Shown: positions 46,091-55,550, numbered from the stretch's first letter. The stretch is DNA of 64,000 bases from an uncultured Tropicimonas sp. (GCA_947495685.1 CANLZY010000015.1:1-64000); one strand, 5' to 3'. Program-made: numbers and translations. The notes: generated by a model from the sequence alone, not told the origin.

Positions 46091-46106
46091 TCCAAAGCGC
46101 TTTGGA
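46091..46106. promoter_or_regulatory. Perfect palindromic operator of the agl operon
   Basis: TCCAAAGCGCTTTGGA, 16-base perfect palindrome with the central CG of LacI/GalR-family sites, at the predicted transcription start of aglE and 72 bases before its start codon. Binding by AglR would block initiation. Confidence 0.75.
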
Positions 46107-46177
46107 AATGATTCTCGGCGCGGGCAAATCTCGTCACCGGGGCGGGGGCCTCAGGTGACATATTCGGGAGGCTTTTA

Positions 46178-47527
46178 ATGAAACATCGCTTGATGGCCAG
46201 CGTGGCCAGCCTAGCACTGGTGGCCGGCGCTGCTGGCGCCGCAGACCTGAAGTTTGCGCCCGGCGAGGGTGGCTTCAACTGGGACAGCTACGAGGCGCTC
46301 AAGTCGGTCGACCTGAAGGGTCAGCAGGTGACCGTCTTCGGTCCGTGGCTCGGCCCGGATCAGGAACTGGTACAGAGCGTACTGGAGTATTTCCGCGAGG
46401 CCACCGGGGCTGACGTGCGCTACACCGGTTCCGACAGCTTCGAACAGCAGATCGTCGTCGATGTCGAGGGCGGCTCGGCCCCCAACATCGCGATCTTCCC
46501 GCAGCCGGGCCTGGCTGCCGACATGGCCGGCCGGGGCCAACTGACGGCGCTCCCGACCGAGACGGCCGACTGGACACGTGAAAATTATGCCGCTGGCCAA
46601 TCCTGGGTCGATCTTGGCACCTACGCGGGCCCGGGCGGCGAAGACGGCTACTACGGCTTCTTCTACAAGGTCGATGTGAAATCGCTGGTCTGGTACGTTC
46701 CCGAGAACCTCGAGGATGCCGGCTACGAGGTCCCCGAGACCATGGAAGAGCTGAAGGCGCTGACCGATCAGATCGTTGCCGATGGCGAAACGCCGTGGTG
46801 CATCGGGCTTGGCTCCGGCGCGGCAACCGGCTGGCCGGCGACCGACTGGGTCGAGGACTTGATGCTGCGCACGCAGACTCCTGCGGTCTATGACGCCTGG
46901 ACGACGAACGAGCTGCCGTTCAACGATCCCAAGGTTGTCGCCGCGATCGACGAATTCGGCTGGTTTGCCCGTGACAACGCCAAGGTTGCCGGTGGGGCCG
47001 GGGCAGTTGCCTCGACCGATTTCCGTGACAGCCCCAAAGGTCTCTTCTCCTCGCCGCCGCAGTGCTACTTCCACCGCCAGGCGTCGTTCATCCCGTCCTT
47101 CTTCCCCGAGGGCACGGTCGTGGGCGAAGATGCGGACTTCTTCTACTTCCCGGCCTACGCCGAGAAGGACCTGGGCAAGCCCGTCCTGGGCGCTGGCACG
47201 GTGTTCGGCGTGACAAAGGACAGCCCGGCCGCGCAGGAATTGATGAAGTTCCTCCAGTCGCCGATCGCCCACGAAGTGTGGATGGCGCAGTCCGGTTTCC
47301 TCACGCCGCACAAGGGCGTGAACACCGACCTGTTCGGCGACCCGACCCTGAAGAAGATGAACGACATCCTGCTGAACGCCGACACCTTCCGGTTTGACGG
47401 ATCCGACCTGATGCCCGGTGGCGTCGGCGCAGGCTCCTTCTGGACCGGCATGGTCGACTATGCTGGCGGCAAGGATGCCACGGAAGTTGCCAGCGAGATC
47501 CAGAATTCCTGGGACTCGCTGAAGTAA
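46178..47527 (+). CDS. aglE: Alpha-glucoside-binding periplasmic protein
   Basis: A 449-residue solute-binding protein of the AglE type: signal peptide at about 1-21 (SLALVAGAAGAA), then the extracellular sugar-binding fold (VTVFGPWLGPDQELVQSVLEYFREATGADVRY, YYGFFYKVDVKSLVWYVPENLEDAGYEVPETMEEL, GWPATDWVEDLMLRT). It captures maltose, sucrose, trehalose or similar sugars for the ABC importer. Start: ATG with GGGAGG upstream. First gene of the aglEFGAK operon, followed by a stable hairpin. Confidence 0.93.
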   Translation: MKHRLMASVASLALVAGAAGAADLKFAPGEGGFNWDSYEALKSVDLKGQQVTVFGPWLGPDQELVQSVLEYFREATGADVRYTGSDSFEQQIVVDVEGGSAPNIAIFPQPGLAADMAGRGQLTALPTETADWTRENYAAGQSWVDLGTYAGPGGEDGYYGFFYKVDVKSLVWYVPENLEDAGYEVPETMEELKALTDQIVADGETPWCIGLGSGAATGWPATDWVEDLMLRTQTPAVYDAWTTNELPFNDPKVVAAIDEFGWFARDNAKVAGGAGAVASTDFRDSPKGLFSSPPQCYFHRQASFIPSFFPEGTVVGEDADFFYFPAYAEKDLGKPVLGAGTVFGVTKDSPAAQELMKFLQSPIAHEVWMAQSGFLTPHKGVNTDLFGDPTLKKMNDILLNADTFRFDGSDLMPGGVGAGSFWTGMVDYAGGKDATEVASEIQNSWDSLK

Positions 47528-47536
47528 CGCACGACA

Positions 47537-47562
47537 GGGGCGGTCCCGACCGGGGCCGCCCC
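47537..47562 (+). terminator. Intercistronic hairpin between aglE and aglF
   Basis: GGGGCGG (47537-47543)/CCGCCCC (47556-47562) with inner CCC/GGG pairs, no T-run, 10 bases past the aglE stop. Such hairpins after binding-protein genes often stabilise the upstream mRNA or reduce read-through so that the binding protein is made in excess. Confidence 0.6.
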
Positions 47563-47593
47563 ATCGCATTCGGGATCGAAAAGGGGAGGCGAC

Positions 47594-48796
47594 ATGCATC
47601 CGGCCTTGCAGGGTCTTGTGACCATCATCATCGGCGTCGGCGGCTGTGTCGGCTACTTTGTCCTCTCGAACTACCTGCTCGACAGGTTCCTCTTGCCCGC
47701 GCGGGCCATGACGGCCGATGAAACGGCATCGCGGCGGCGCATCGGCCTGATCGCGTTTTTCGCCGTTCCGGCGCTGCTGGTTGCAGGTCTGGTCGTGATG
47801 TACGGCGATCTTCTGTCGGCGGGCGGGATCTTTCGCCTGATTGTGGGGGCGCTGGTCATCCTTGGCCTCTGGCGCCTGACCGGGTTCATCTTTGCCGAGG
47901 GCCCACTCACGGCTGGCCATAACATCTCTCACGCCAACATGATCCGCCCCTGGCTGTTCCTGTTTCCGGCGATCCTGGCGCTCGGGCTTTACCTGACCTA
48001 TCCGGTGTTCGAGACGCTGCGCCTGTCGTTCACCCAACGTATCCCCGGTGGCTACGAATTTGTCGGCACCGCCAACTACCAACAGATGATGAGCGAGCCG
48101 AAGTTCTGGGAAGCCATGCGCAACAACATGATGTGGCTTGTCATCGTGCCGGCCATGTCCACCGTCATGGGGTTGATCGTTGCACAGCTGACCGACCGCA
48201 TCTCCTGGGGCAACATTGCAAAGATGCTGATCTTCATGCCGATGGCGATCTCCTTTGTCGGCGCCTCGGTGATTTTCAAGCTGATCTATGACACCCGCCC
48301 GATCGACCAGGAACAGATCGGCGTGCTGAACGCCATCTACCTGAGCCTTGGCGGCTCGGAGCCACAGCAATGGCTGACGCTGCCGATTTGGAACAACTTC
48401 CTGCTGATGGTGGTGCTGATCTGGATCCAGACCGGCTTTGCCATGGTGATCCTGTCGGCGGCGCTGCGCGGAATCCCGGAGGAAACGGTCGAGGCCGCCA
48501 TCGTCGATGGTGCCAACCCGTTCCAGATCTTCTTCAAGATCAAGGTGCCGCAGATCATGCCGACCATTGTCGTGGTCTGGACCACGATCACGCTGACGGT
48601 GCTCAAGGTTTTCGACATCGTGTTTGCCATGACCAATGGCCAGTGGGGCACGCAGGTGCTCGCCAACTACATGTACAACAAGCTGTTCACGGCCAACGAC
48701 TGGGGCGTGGGCTCGGCTGCGGCGATGGTGATCATGATCCTGGTCAGCCCCATCCTCATCTGGAACGTGCGCAATGCGCGCAAGGAAATGAAATAA
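47594..48796 (+). CDS. aglF: Alpha-glucoside ABC transporter permease
   Basis: A 400-residue permease with an N-terminal extra membrane region (three helices in about the first 110 residues) and the MalF-like core (ARPWLFLFPAILALGLYLTYPVFETLRLSF; EAA-type loop GIPEETVEAAIVDGANPFQIFFKIKVPQI). Start: ATG with GGGGAGG upstream. Forms the membrane channel with AglG. Confidence 0.93.
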   Translation: MHPALQGLVTIIIGVGGCVGYFVLSNYLLDRFLLPARAMTADETASRRRIGLIAFFAVPALLVAGLVVMYGDLLSAGGIFRLIVGALVILGLWRLTGFIFAEGPLTAGHNISHANMIRPWLFLFPAILALGLYLTYPVFETLRLSFTQRIPGGYEFVGTANYQQMMSEPKFWEAMRNNMMWLVIVPAMSTVMGLIVAQLTDRISWGNIAKMLIFMPMAISFVGASVIFKLIYDTRPIDQEQIGVLNAIYLSLGGSEPQQWLTLPIWNNFLLMVVLIWIQTGFAMVILSAALRGIPEETVEAAIVDGANPFQIFFKIKVPQIMPTIVVVWTTITLTVLKVFDIVFAMTNGQWGTQVLANYMYNKLFTANDWGVGSAAAMVIMILVSPILIWNVRNARKEMK

Positions 48797-48808
48797 GGGA
48801 GGCTGGTC

Positions 48809-49957
48809 ATGGACAATATCGCAGGCTCGAAATCCAGCCTCACCTGGGCGGTCCACCTCTCGGTGGCCTTCCTTGTCATCCTCTGGCTCTTTCCCACCGT
48901 GGGGCTGTTCGTCTCGTCCTTCCGGACCGGGGACCAGATCGCCTCGTCCGGCTGGTGGAAATCGATGTTCCCCACCGAACAGAACCTGGTGATCCGCGCT
49001 GGTGCACCTGACACGCAGGTCCAGCAAGGGGCGCTGTACGTCATCGAGGGGGACCTGTTCGACGGCCGTTCGGCGGGCGAGGTCTCGGTCTGGGGCATTT
49101 CCTCGCGCGAGATCGACGCCTACAAGGCCGGAGAGACCGTCACCTTGAAGGATGGCAGCACCCTGACCGTGCAACCCGACGGCATCTTCCGGATGGAGAA
49201 CACCGAAGAGTTCACCGGCAGCCGGGGTCAGCGGATCTTCATCACGGCGACGACGCCGCCCGAGTTCACGACCGACAACTATCAGAACATGTTGCTGGAC
49301 CCGTCCAACCGGGAGGGCATGTCCAAGGCGTTCTTCTCGACCCTGACGGTCACCATCCCGTCCACGATCATCCCGATCCTGATCGCCGCGTTCGCGGCCT
49401 ATGCGCTGGCCTGGATGGAGTTTCCGGGCCGGGCGATCCTGATCGCCTGCGTGGTTGGCCTGTTGGTCGTGCCGTTGCAGTTGGCGCTGATCCCGCTGTT
49501 GAAGTTCCACAACGCGGTCGGCATCGGCAAGGGCTACATGGGGGTTTGGTTCGCCCACACCGGCTTTGGTCTGCCTCTGGCGATCTACCTGTTGCGCAAC
49601 TACATGGTCGGATTGCCCCGTGACATCATCGAGAATGCCAAGGTGGATGGCGCCACGGATTTCCAGATCTTCACCCGGATCATCCTGCCGCTGTCCTTCC
49701 CGGCGCTGGCGTCGTTCGCGATCTTCCAGTTCCTGTGGACCTGGAACGACCTGCTGGTTGCCATGGTTTTCCTGGTCGACTCCAGCGGCGAAACCACGGT
49801 GATGACCAAGCAGATCGTCGAACTGCTCGGCACCCGCGGGGGCAACTGGGAGATCCTCGCCACGGCGGCGTTCATTTCGATGGCGGTGCCCATCGCGGTG
49901 TTCTTCGCCCTGCAACGCTATCTCGTACGCGGCCTGCTGGCCGGCTCTGTCAAGTAG
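48809..49957 (+). CDS. aglG: Alpha-glucoside ABC transporter permease
   Basis: A 382-residue MalG-like permease. The first helix (about 12-34) is followed by a periplasmic insertion of about 130 residues (about 40-175) before the main helices; this insertion is typical of AglG. EAA loop: GLPRDIIENAKVDGATDFQIFTRIILP. Start: ATG at 48809, 12 bases past the aglF stop, with GGGAGG upstream. Confidence 0.93.
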   Translation: MDNIAGSKSSLTWAVHLSVAFLVILWLFPTVGLFVSSFRTGDQIASSGWWKSMFPTEQNLVIRAGAPDTQVQQGALYVIEGDLFDGRSAGEVSVWGISSREIDAYKAGETVTLKDGSTLTVQPDGIFRMENTEEFTGSRGQRIFITATTPPEFTTDNYQNMLLDPSNREGMSKAFFSTLTVTIPSTIIPILIAAFAAYALAWMEFPGRAILIACVVGLLVVPLQLALIPLLKFHNAVGIGKGYMGVWFAHTGFGLPLAIYLLRNYMVGLPRDIIENAKVDGATDFQIFTRIILPLSFPALASFAIFQFLWTWNDLLVAMVFLVDSSGETTVMTKQIVELLGTRGGNWEILATAAFISMAVPIAVFFALQRYLVRGLLAGSVK

Positions 49958-49966
49958 GTGACCTGA

Positions 49967-51613
49967 ATGACCGATATCACGACGAAAACTGCCCCGGTCG
50001 ATGCGGACTGGTGGCGGGGGGCGGTGATCTACCAGATCTACCCGCGCTCGTTCCAGGACAGCAACGGCGACGGGATCGGAGACATCCCCGGCATCATCGA
50101 GCGCCTCGGCCATGTGCGGGATCTCGGCGCGGACTGCATCTGGCTGTCGCCGTTCTTCACCTCTCCGATGCTCGACTTCGGATATGACGTTTCGGACTAC
50201 TGCAACGTCGACCCGATGTTCGGCACGCTGGGCGATTTCGACCGACTGATCCAAACTGCCCATTCGATGGGGCTCAAGGTGATGATCGACCTTGTGTTGT
50301 CGCACACCTCGTCACACCATCCGTGGTTCAAGGAAAGCCGCGTAAGCCGCGACAACGACAGGGCAAACTGGTATGTCTGGGCCGACGCAAAGCCAGACGG
50401 CTCGCCGCCCAACAATTGGCTGTCGATCTTTGGCGGCCCGGCCTGGGAATGGGACGGGGAGCGGATGCAGTATTATCTGCACAACTTCCTGATCGAACAG
50501 CCTGACCTGAACTTTCACGAACCCGCCGTGCAGGATGCGCTTCTGGATGTGGCGCGGTTCTGGCTGGACCGCGGCGTCGATGGATTCCGGCTCGATACCG
50601 TGAATTTCTATGTGCACGACAAGCATTTGCGCGACAATCCTCCGCTGTTCCCCGAAGAGCGCAACGACAAGACTGCGCCGGCAGTGAACCCCTACAACTT
50701 CCAGAACCACCTGTTTTCCAAGACACAGCCGGAAAACCTTGAATTCCTGAAGAAACTTCGGGCGGTGATGGACCAGTACCCGGCCATCACGTCGGTCGGA
50801 GAAGTCGGCGAGAGCCAGCGTGGCACCGAGGTGCAGGCCGAGTACACATCTGGCGGCGACAAGCTGCACATGTGTTACGATTTTGCATTCCTGTCCAATG
50901 CTTTCCCGTCCGGTCTTCATGTTGATACCGTGATGGAGGACTTTGACCGCATCGCCACGGATGGCTGGGCCTGTTGGGCGTTTTCCAACCATGACGTGAT
51001 CCGCCACCGCAGTCGCTGGGGGCTGTCGCCCGAGCATGCGCGCGTGGCCACGGCGATGATGATGTCGCTCAGGGGCACCGTCTGCATCTATCAGGGCGAA
51101 GAGCTGGGGTTCACCGAAGCAGACGTTTCCTTCGAGGATCTGCAAGACCCGTACGGCAAGCGCTTCTGGCCAAAGTTCAAGGGTCGTGATGGCTGCCGCA
51201 CGCCGATGGCTTGGGTCTCGGACAACGCCAACGGTGGCTTCACCGAAGGCACGCCCTGGTTGCCGGTCGCCCCAGAGCATGTCTCGGCATCGATGGCGGC
51301 ACAACAGGCCGATGCTGGGTCGATGCTGGCCTTCTACCGCCAGCTCATCGCTTTCCGGAAGACCCTGCCGGCGCTGCTGAAAGGCAGTTTCGTGCCGGTG
51401 GCGGCCGAGGAAACCTTCCTGTCCTTCATCCGCGACCACGATGGCGAACAGATCTTTTGCGCTTTCAACCTGTCGGAGACACCGCGCCAGGTGAGCTTGC
51501 CCGATGGCGATTGGGCGCAGGTCGATGGGGCACCTTTTGCCTCGACTTTCACCGTCGGCGGCATCACCCTGCCGCCGTACCAGGCCGCATTCGCGGTGCG
51601 CAAGGCAGCCTGA
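49967..51613 (+). CDS. aglA: GH13 alpha-glucosidase
   Basis: A 548-residue alpha-amylase-family (GH13) enzyme, cytoplasmic (no signal peptide). Conserved regions: DLVLSHTSSHHPWF, GVDGFRLDTVNFYV (nucleophile Asp), SVGEVGES (acid/base Glu) and FSNHDVIRH (transition-state Asp). The C-terminal beta-domain follows. It hydrolyses imported alpha-glucosides to glucose. Starts 9 bases past aglG and ends 13 before aglK. Confidence 0.95.
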   Translation: MTDITTKTAPVDADWWRGAVIYQIYPRSFQDSNGDGIGDIPGIIERLGHVRDLGADCIWLSPFFTSPMLDFGYDVSDYCNVDPMFGTLGDFDRLIQTAHSMGLKVMIDLVLSHTSSHHPWFKESRVSRDNDRANWYVWADAKPDGSPPNNWLSIFGGPAWEWDGERMQYYLHNFLIEQPDLNFHEPAVQDALLDVARFWLDRGVDGFRLDTVNFYVHDKHLRDNPPLFPEERNDKTAPAVNPYNFQNHLFSKTQPENLEFLKKLRAVMDQYPAITSVGEVGESQRGTEVQAEYTSGGDKLHMCYDFAFLSNAFPSGLHVDTVMEDFDRIATDGWACWAFSNHDVIRHRSRWGLSPEHARVATAMMMSLRGTVCIYQGEELGFTEADVSFEDLQDPYGKRFWPKFKGRDGCRTPMAWVSDNANGGFTEGTPWLPVAPEHVSASMAAQQADAGSMLAFYRQLIAFRKTLPALLKGSFVPVAAEETFLSFIRDHDGEQIFCAFNLSETPRQVSLPDGDWAQVDGAPFASTFTVGGITLPPYQAAFAVRKAA

Positions 51614-51626
51614 GGAGGAACAGCAC

Positions 51627-52718
51627 ATGGCCGGACTGAAACTTACCAATATTGCCAAGAGCTATGGGGATGTGGACGTTCTCAAGGACATCAACCTCGA
51701 GATCGACGCGGGCGAACTGATCGTCTTTGTCGGCCCGTCAGGCTGTGGCAAGTCGACCCTGCTGCGCATGATTGCCGGTCTGGAGAAGATCACCGCCGGC
51801 GAGTTGCAGATCGATGGGCGGGTGGTGAACGACGTGCCGCCTGCACAGCGGGAGATCGCGATGGTGTTCCAGTCCTACGCGCTCTACCCGCACATGACGG
51901 TCTACGACAACATGGCCTTCGCCTTGAAACTGGCCAAGATGACCAAGGCCGAGATCGACGCGGCGGTCATGAAGGCTTCCGATATCCTGCAACTGACCCC
52001 CTATCTCGACCGCCTGCCCAAGGCGCTGTCGGGCGGTCAGCGCCAGCGGGTCGCCATCGGTCGGTGCATCGTGCGCGATCCCAAGGTGTTCCTGTTCGAC
52101 GAGCCGCTGTCGAACCTCGATGCGGCGCTGCGCGTGGCCACGCGGTTGGAGATTGCCCAGTTGAAGGAGTCGATGCCCGACCGCACGATGATCTATGTCA
52201 CCCACGATCAGGTGGAGGCAATGACACTTGCCTCCCGCATCGTCGTGCTGGCCGACAAGGGGATCAGCCAGGTCGGCTCGCCGCTTGACCTGTACGAACG
52301 TCCGCAGAACGAATTCGTGGCCCAGTTCATCGGCTCTCCGGCCATGAACCTGTTCCCGGGCAAGATTGTCGGGACGGGCGAACAGACCACGATCGAGCTT
52401 GAGGGGAGCCACGGCACGGTCGTGTCGGCCTATCCGTCGCAGGACGGCGACATGGGCGCCCAGGTCAACATCGGCATCCGCCCCGAGGACATGCAACTAT
52501 CGGACGACACGTCCGGATTCAATGGTGTGGTGAACGTGCAGGAGAACCTCGGCGAGGTGACATTGCTGTTCTTCACGCCAGACACCAAGGAGGCCGAGCC
52601 GGTCATCGCCAAACTCCCCGGCATTCACCGTGGCCTGAAGGGGCAAACCCTTCACATGACCGCAGAACCTCAGAAAGTTCATGTCTTCATGAACGGAAAA
52701 TCATTGTTGTACCGCTAA
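51627..52718 (+). CDS. aglK: Alpha-glucoside ABC transporter ATPase
   Basis: A 363-residue MalK/UgpC-type ATPase: Walker A GPSGCGKST, signature LSGGQRQRV, Walker B VFLFDEPLSNLD, H-loop YVTHDQVEA, and the C-terminal TOBE regulatory domain (IGIRPEDMQL). Energises AglFG. Start: ATG at 51627 with GAGGAGGAA upstream; a longer frame begins inside aglA. Its stop overlaps the aldolase start (TAATG). Confidence 0.95.
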   Translation: MAGLKLTNIAKSYGDVDVLKDINLEIDAGELIVFVGPSGCGKSTLLRMIAGLEKITAGELQIDGRVVNDVPPAQREIAMVFQSYALYPHMTVYDNMAFALKLAKMTKAEIDAAVMKASDILQLTPYLDRLPKALSGGQRQRVAIGRCIVRDPKVFLFDEPLSNLDAALRVATRLEIAQLKESMPDRTMIYVTHDQVEAMTLASRIVVLADKGISQVGSPLDLYERPQNEFVAQFIGSPAMNLFPGKIVGTGEQTTIELEGSHGTVVSAYPSQDGDMGAQVNIGIRPEDMQLSDDTSGFNGVVNVQENLGEVTLLFFTPDTKEAEPVIAKLPGIHRGLKGQTLHMTAEPQKVHVFMNGKSLLYR

Positions 52719-53494
52719 TGCCCGCACCGACGAACACGATCAAACGAGCCCTCAAGGAGGGCCGCCTGCAGATGGGCTGCTGGCTGAACCTGGCCCACCC
52801 GGCGGTTGCCGCGATCACCGCCTCGGCCGACTATGACTGGTGTCTGATCGACGCCGAACACGGCCCCAACACGCTCGACACGATCATCGCCCAACTGCAT
52901 GCGCTTCAGGCGACAGGAGCAGAAGCCGTGGTCCGTGTACCGGCGAGCGAAGAATGGATGCTCAAGCAGGTGCTGGACCTGGGCGTGCAGACAATCGTCG
53001 TGCCGATGGTGAACACCGCAGCCCAGGCCGCCGCTATCGTGGCGGCTTGCCAATATCCCCCCGAAGGTGTCCGTGGCCGCGGGGCGGCTCTGGCCCGCGC
53101 GACGAACTATGGCGCGATCGCGGACTACGAGCCGTCCGCCAACTACGAAATCTGCGTGATCGTGCAGGCCGAGACGCGCGAAGCGCTGGAAAACCTGGCC
53201 GAGATCGCGGCCACACCCGGTGTGGATTGTGTGTTTGTCGGCCCGGCGGATCTGTCGGCGGACATGGGCTTTCGCGATCATCTGGATGCGCCAGAGGTCG
53301 TCGAGGCTATCGACACCGCCATCGATACCATCACCGCGGCCGGGACCGCCGCCGGGATCATCATCTTCGACGATGGCCTGACCGAACGGTTCCGCAAACG
53401 TGGTGCCACCTTTGTCGGGGTCGGTTCCGATGCCACGGTCTATGCAAAGGCCATCCGGGAACGTGCCCGCGCGACCCGCGCCCTACTGCAATGA
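52718..53494 (+). CDS. HpcH/HpaI-family aldolase
   Basis: A 258-residue class II aldolase of the HpaI type: GCWLNLAHPAVAAITASADYDWCLIDAEHGPN (catalytic His and metal-near Asp/Glu), AVVRVPASEEWMLKQVLDLGVQTIVVPMVNT, YPPEGVRGRG, VIVQAETREALENLAEIAATPGVDCVFVGPADLSADMG. These enzymes cleave or form 2-oxo-hydroxy acids using pyruvate and a divalent metal. It overlaps aglK by one base and so belongs to the agl operon, which suggests a role in sugar-acid breakdown (for example a KDPG/KDPGal-like step), an inference. Confidence 0.85.
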   Translation: MPAPTNTIKRALKEGRLQMGCWLNLAHPAVAAITASADYDWCLIDAEHGPNTLDTIIAQLHALQATGAEAVVRVPASEEWMLKQVLDLGVQTIVVPMVNTAAQAAAIVAACQYPPEGVRGRGAALARATNYGAIADYEPSANYEICVIVQAETREALENLAEIAATPGVDCVFVGPADLSADMGFRDHLDAPEVVEAIDTAIDTITAAGTAAGIIIFDDGLTERFRKRGATFVGVGSDATVYAKAIRERARATRALLQ

Positions 53495-53542
53495 TCCGGA
53501 CCCGCTCTGGTCTGTTCCAGGCGGGCCGATAGACTGCTGCAA

Positions 53543-53594
53543 GCCCCGTCGAGAGGTCCGGGTCTGGTTGCCCGGACCAGCTCGGCGGGGTTTC
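53543..53594. terminator. Long hairpin terminator after the agl operon
   Basis: Outer stem CCCCG-CGAG / CTCG-CGGGG (from 53544 and ending 53590) with an inner stem GGTCCGGG/CCCGGACC; followed by TTT on the plus strand. It lies between the aldolase and the convergent SHOCT gene and reaches that gene's stop codon. Confidence 0.7.
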
Positions 53595-54405
53595 AGAGTC
53601 TTGCCAGAAGATCTTTCTTTTTGTCCGAGAACTCGTCTTCGGTCAGCGCTCCGGCGTCCCGCAGGGACGCGAGCCGCTCGATCGTGGAGAGGATGTCGTC
53701 TGCGTTGCGAGGGGGAAGGGCCGAGGACGTGATTTCTGCCTGCGTTCCGGTCGGAGCAGGAGGGGTGGCAACGGCGGGCACCGGCTCGGGAACGACCTTT
53801 GGCGCAGGGACGGGCGCTTGCTGCGGTGCGGCCGCCTCATCTTCGGTCGCAGTCGGTTGCTGCAAGCTCGACAACGAAAACTGCCCGAACTGGCTCGAGA
53901 AGCTGATCCCTCCGAACGGGTCGCCATACCCCGACTGCTGCTGGGAGAACCCACCGATCTGATGATCAAGCGTGTCCAGCAGCACCACCGGCGCGCCGTT
54001 TCCCGGATCGACCGCAATCCTGCGGGCCGCCGGGAAACACGCATAGCGTAGCTGGTTCTGTCCGCCGACGGCACTGGGGTGCCCCATGTCCGCAGGCCAC
54101 CAGGCGGCGCCCGCCAATGTCTGGGGCACCCGGAAGAACGGGTTCTGAGCCATGGCATTCGACAATTCTACGCATAACGAGTCGACGGTCGCCTTCAGGC
54201 CATGGTTGAACATGTCGCCGACCATGGTCATGCCGCCGGACATCCATTGTCCGCCGCCGCCAAGCTCGGAAATGTCGAACTGTGCCATTGTCCCGCCCCC
54301 GGCCGAGATCGCCCGGGCCATTTGCTCGACAGCGCCCTGAGACAGTCCATAGCGCGCCGCGAAGTCGGAAATGCCCTGTCGCCCGGCGTCTGTCAGATCG
54401 GTCAT
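53593..54405 (-). CDS. SHOCT-domain protein of unknown function
   Basis: A 270-residue protein. N-terminal helical part (GISDFAARYGLSQGAVEQMARAISAG), a Gly/Met-rich stretch (GGGGQWMSGGMTMVGDMF), a hydrophobic middle (residues 75-145), a Gln/Ser/Pro/Ala-rich linker and a C-terminal SHOCT motif (about 240-270; STIERLASLRDAGALTEDEFSDKKKDLLARL). SHOCT is a short oligomerisation/attachment module. No enzyme motif is seen. Start: ATG at 54405 with AAGGA six bases upstream; an in-frame ATG at 54411 has no room for the ribosome binding site. Confidence 0.75.
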   Translation of the reverse strand: MTDLTDAGRQGISDFAARYGLSQGAVEQMARAISAGGGTMAQFDISELGGGGQWMSGGMTMVGDMFNHGLKATVDSLCVELSNAMAQNPFFRVPQTLAGAAWWPADMGHPSAVGGQNQLRYACFPAARRIAVDPGNGAPVVLLDTLDHQIGGFSQQQSGYGDPFGGISFSSQFGQFSLSSLQQPTATEDEAAAPQQAPVPAPKVVPEPVPAVATPPAPTGTQAEITSSALPPRNADDILSTIERLASLRDAGALTEDEFSDKKKDLLARL

Positions 54406-54593
54406 GTGCATTCCTTCAGCGAATCTTCCACTCCCGGCGGCTATGGCAGGGTTTGCAGCCAGACGCGACACTCGTCCGAAGTATTGTCATACCGATTGCG
54501 GTTTTTCGCCCGATGCAGGTGGTGCCGATCAGGGCACCGCCTGTAAAACCGACAGACGCTCAGCCGATGGGCAGCCGCGCGTGCTCCAACCGG

Positions 54594-55550
54594 TCAGCCG
54601 GTCTGCGGGGCGAAGACGAACCCGAGGAGGTTCAGCAGCACTTGGGCTGCAAGAACACAGGTGACCCCGGCGGGGTCATGATCGGGCGAAACCTCCACAA
54701 GGTCGATTCCGACAACCTCGTGTCGTCGGGCAATGCCCTGAAGCAGTTCCAGAACCTCGTAATAGAGGAACCCGCCATGCGACGGTGTGCCGGTGCCGGG
54801 CGCAATCGATGGGCAGAAGGCGTCTATGTCGAGCGTGACATAGATCCGCGCGCCGGCCGGAACCCGCGCCAACACCGCCTCCGATCCCAACTGGCGCACC
54901 TGGCGCACCGACAAGATGTCGGAGCCCATGGCGCGGGCCGCCTCGTAGCCTTCGCGGGCTGTCGAACTGACGTTGCGGATGCCCAGTTGCGTCAAGCCGG
55001 TCACATGGGACTGCTCCGCCGCCCGCCGCATCGGGTTGCCGTGACCGTTCCGCACGCCATGGCGTTCATCGACAAAATCCAGATGGGCGTCGATCTGCAG
55101 GATGTGGATCGGCCCCTGATCGTCAAAGGCGCGGATACAGGGGATATTGATCGAATGATCGCCACCGATCACCACCGGCAGCGCGCCGGATGCCAGGATC
55201 GCCCGCACTCCGGTCTCGATATTGGCGTGGCTGCGGTCCGTGTCGGTGTGCACGATGTCGGCATCGCCGATATCGACGATGCGCACCTCCGGACCCAGAT
55301 AGACCATGTCGTCTTCGTGGTCATAGGCGCCGGCGTGGCCAAAACTGAACAGGGTGGACGCCTCGCGCACCCCACGTGGCCCGAACCGCGCGCCGGCCCG
55401 GTACTGGGTGCCGGCATCGAAGGGCGCGCCCAGGATCGCCGCATCGGCGTCGATCGCGTTCCAGTCCGTTACAAGGGGGCGCTTGCCAAAGGTCGAGACG
55501 CCAACGAAGGGCAGGTCGAGCCGCCCGCTTTCATATCCATGTCCACTCAT
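54594..55550 (-). CDS. speB: Agmatinase-type ureohydrolase
   Basis: A 318-residue ureohydrolase (agmatinase/arginase family). Mn-binding motifs: IGGDHSI, LQIDAHLDFVD, TLDIDAFCPSIAPG. The substrate is a guanidino compound such as agmatine, guanidinobutyrate or guanidinopropionate; family members in this group differ in preference, so the gene name is tentative. Start: ATG at 55550; upstream in-frame ATG at 55586 lacks a clear ribosome binding site. Confidence 0.85.
   Translation of the reverse strand: MSGHGYESGRLDLPFVGVSTFGKRPLVTDWNAIDADAAILGAPFDAGTQYRAGARFGPRGVREASTLFSFGHAGAYDHEDDMVYLGPEVRIVDIGDADIVHTDTDRSHANIETGVRAILASGALPVVIGGDHSINIPCIRAFDDQGPIHILQIDAHLDFVDERHGVRNGHGNPMRRAAEQSHVTGLTQLGIRNVSSTAREGYEAARAMGSDILSVRQVRQLGSEAVLARVPAGARIYVTLDIDAFCPSIAPGTGTPSHGGFLYYEVLELLQGIARRHEVVGIDLVEVSPDHDPAGVTCVLAAQVLLNLLGFVFAPQTG

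Noticed and set aside
46211-50305. Open frame of 1364 codons on the minus strand
   Set aside because: Antisense shadow of aglE-aglF-aglG; composition (His/Asp/Arg-rich) is typical of GC-skew artefacts.
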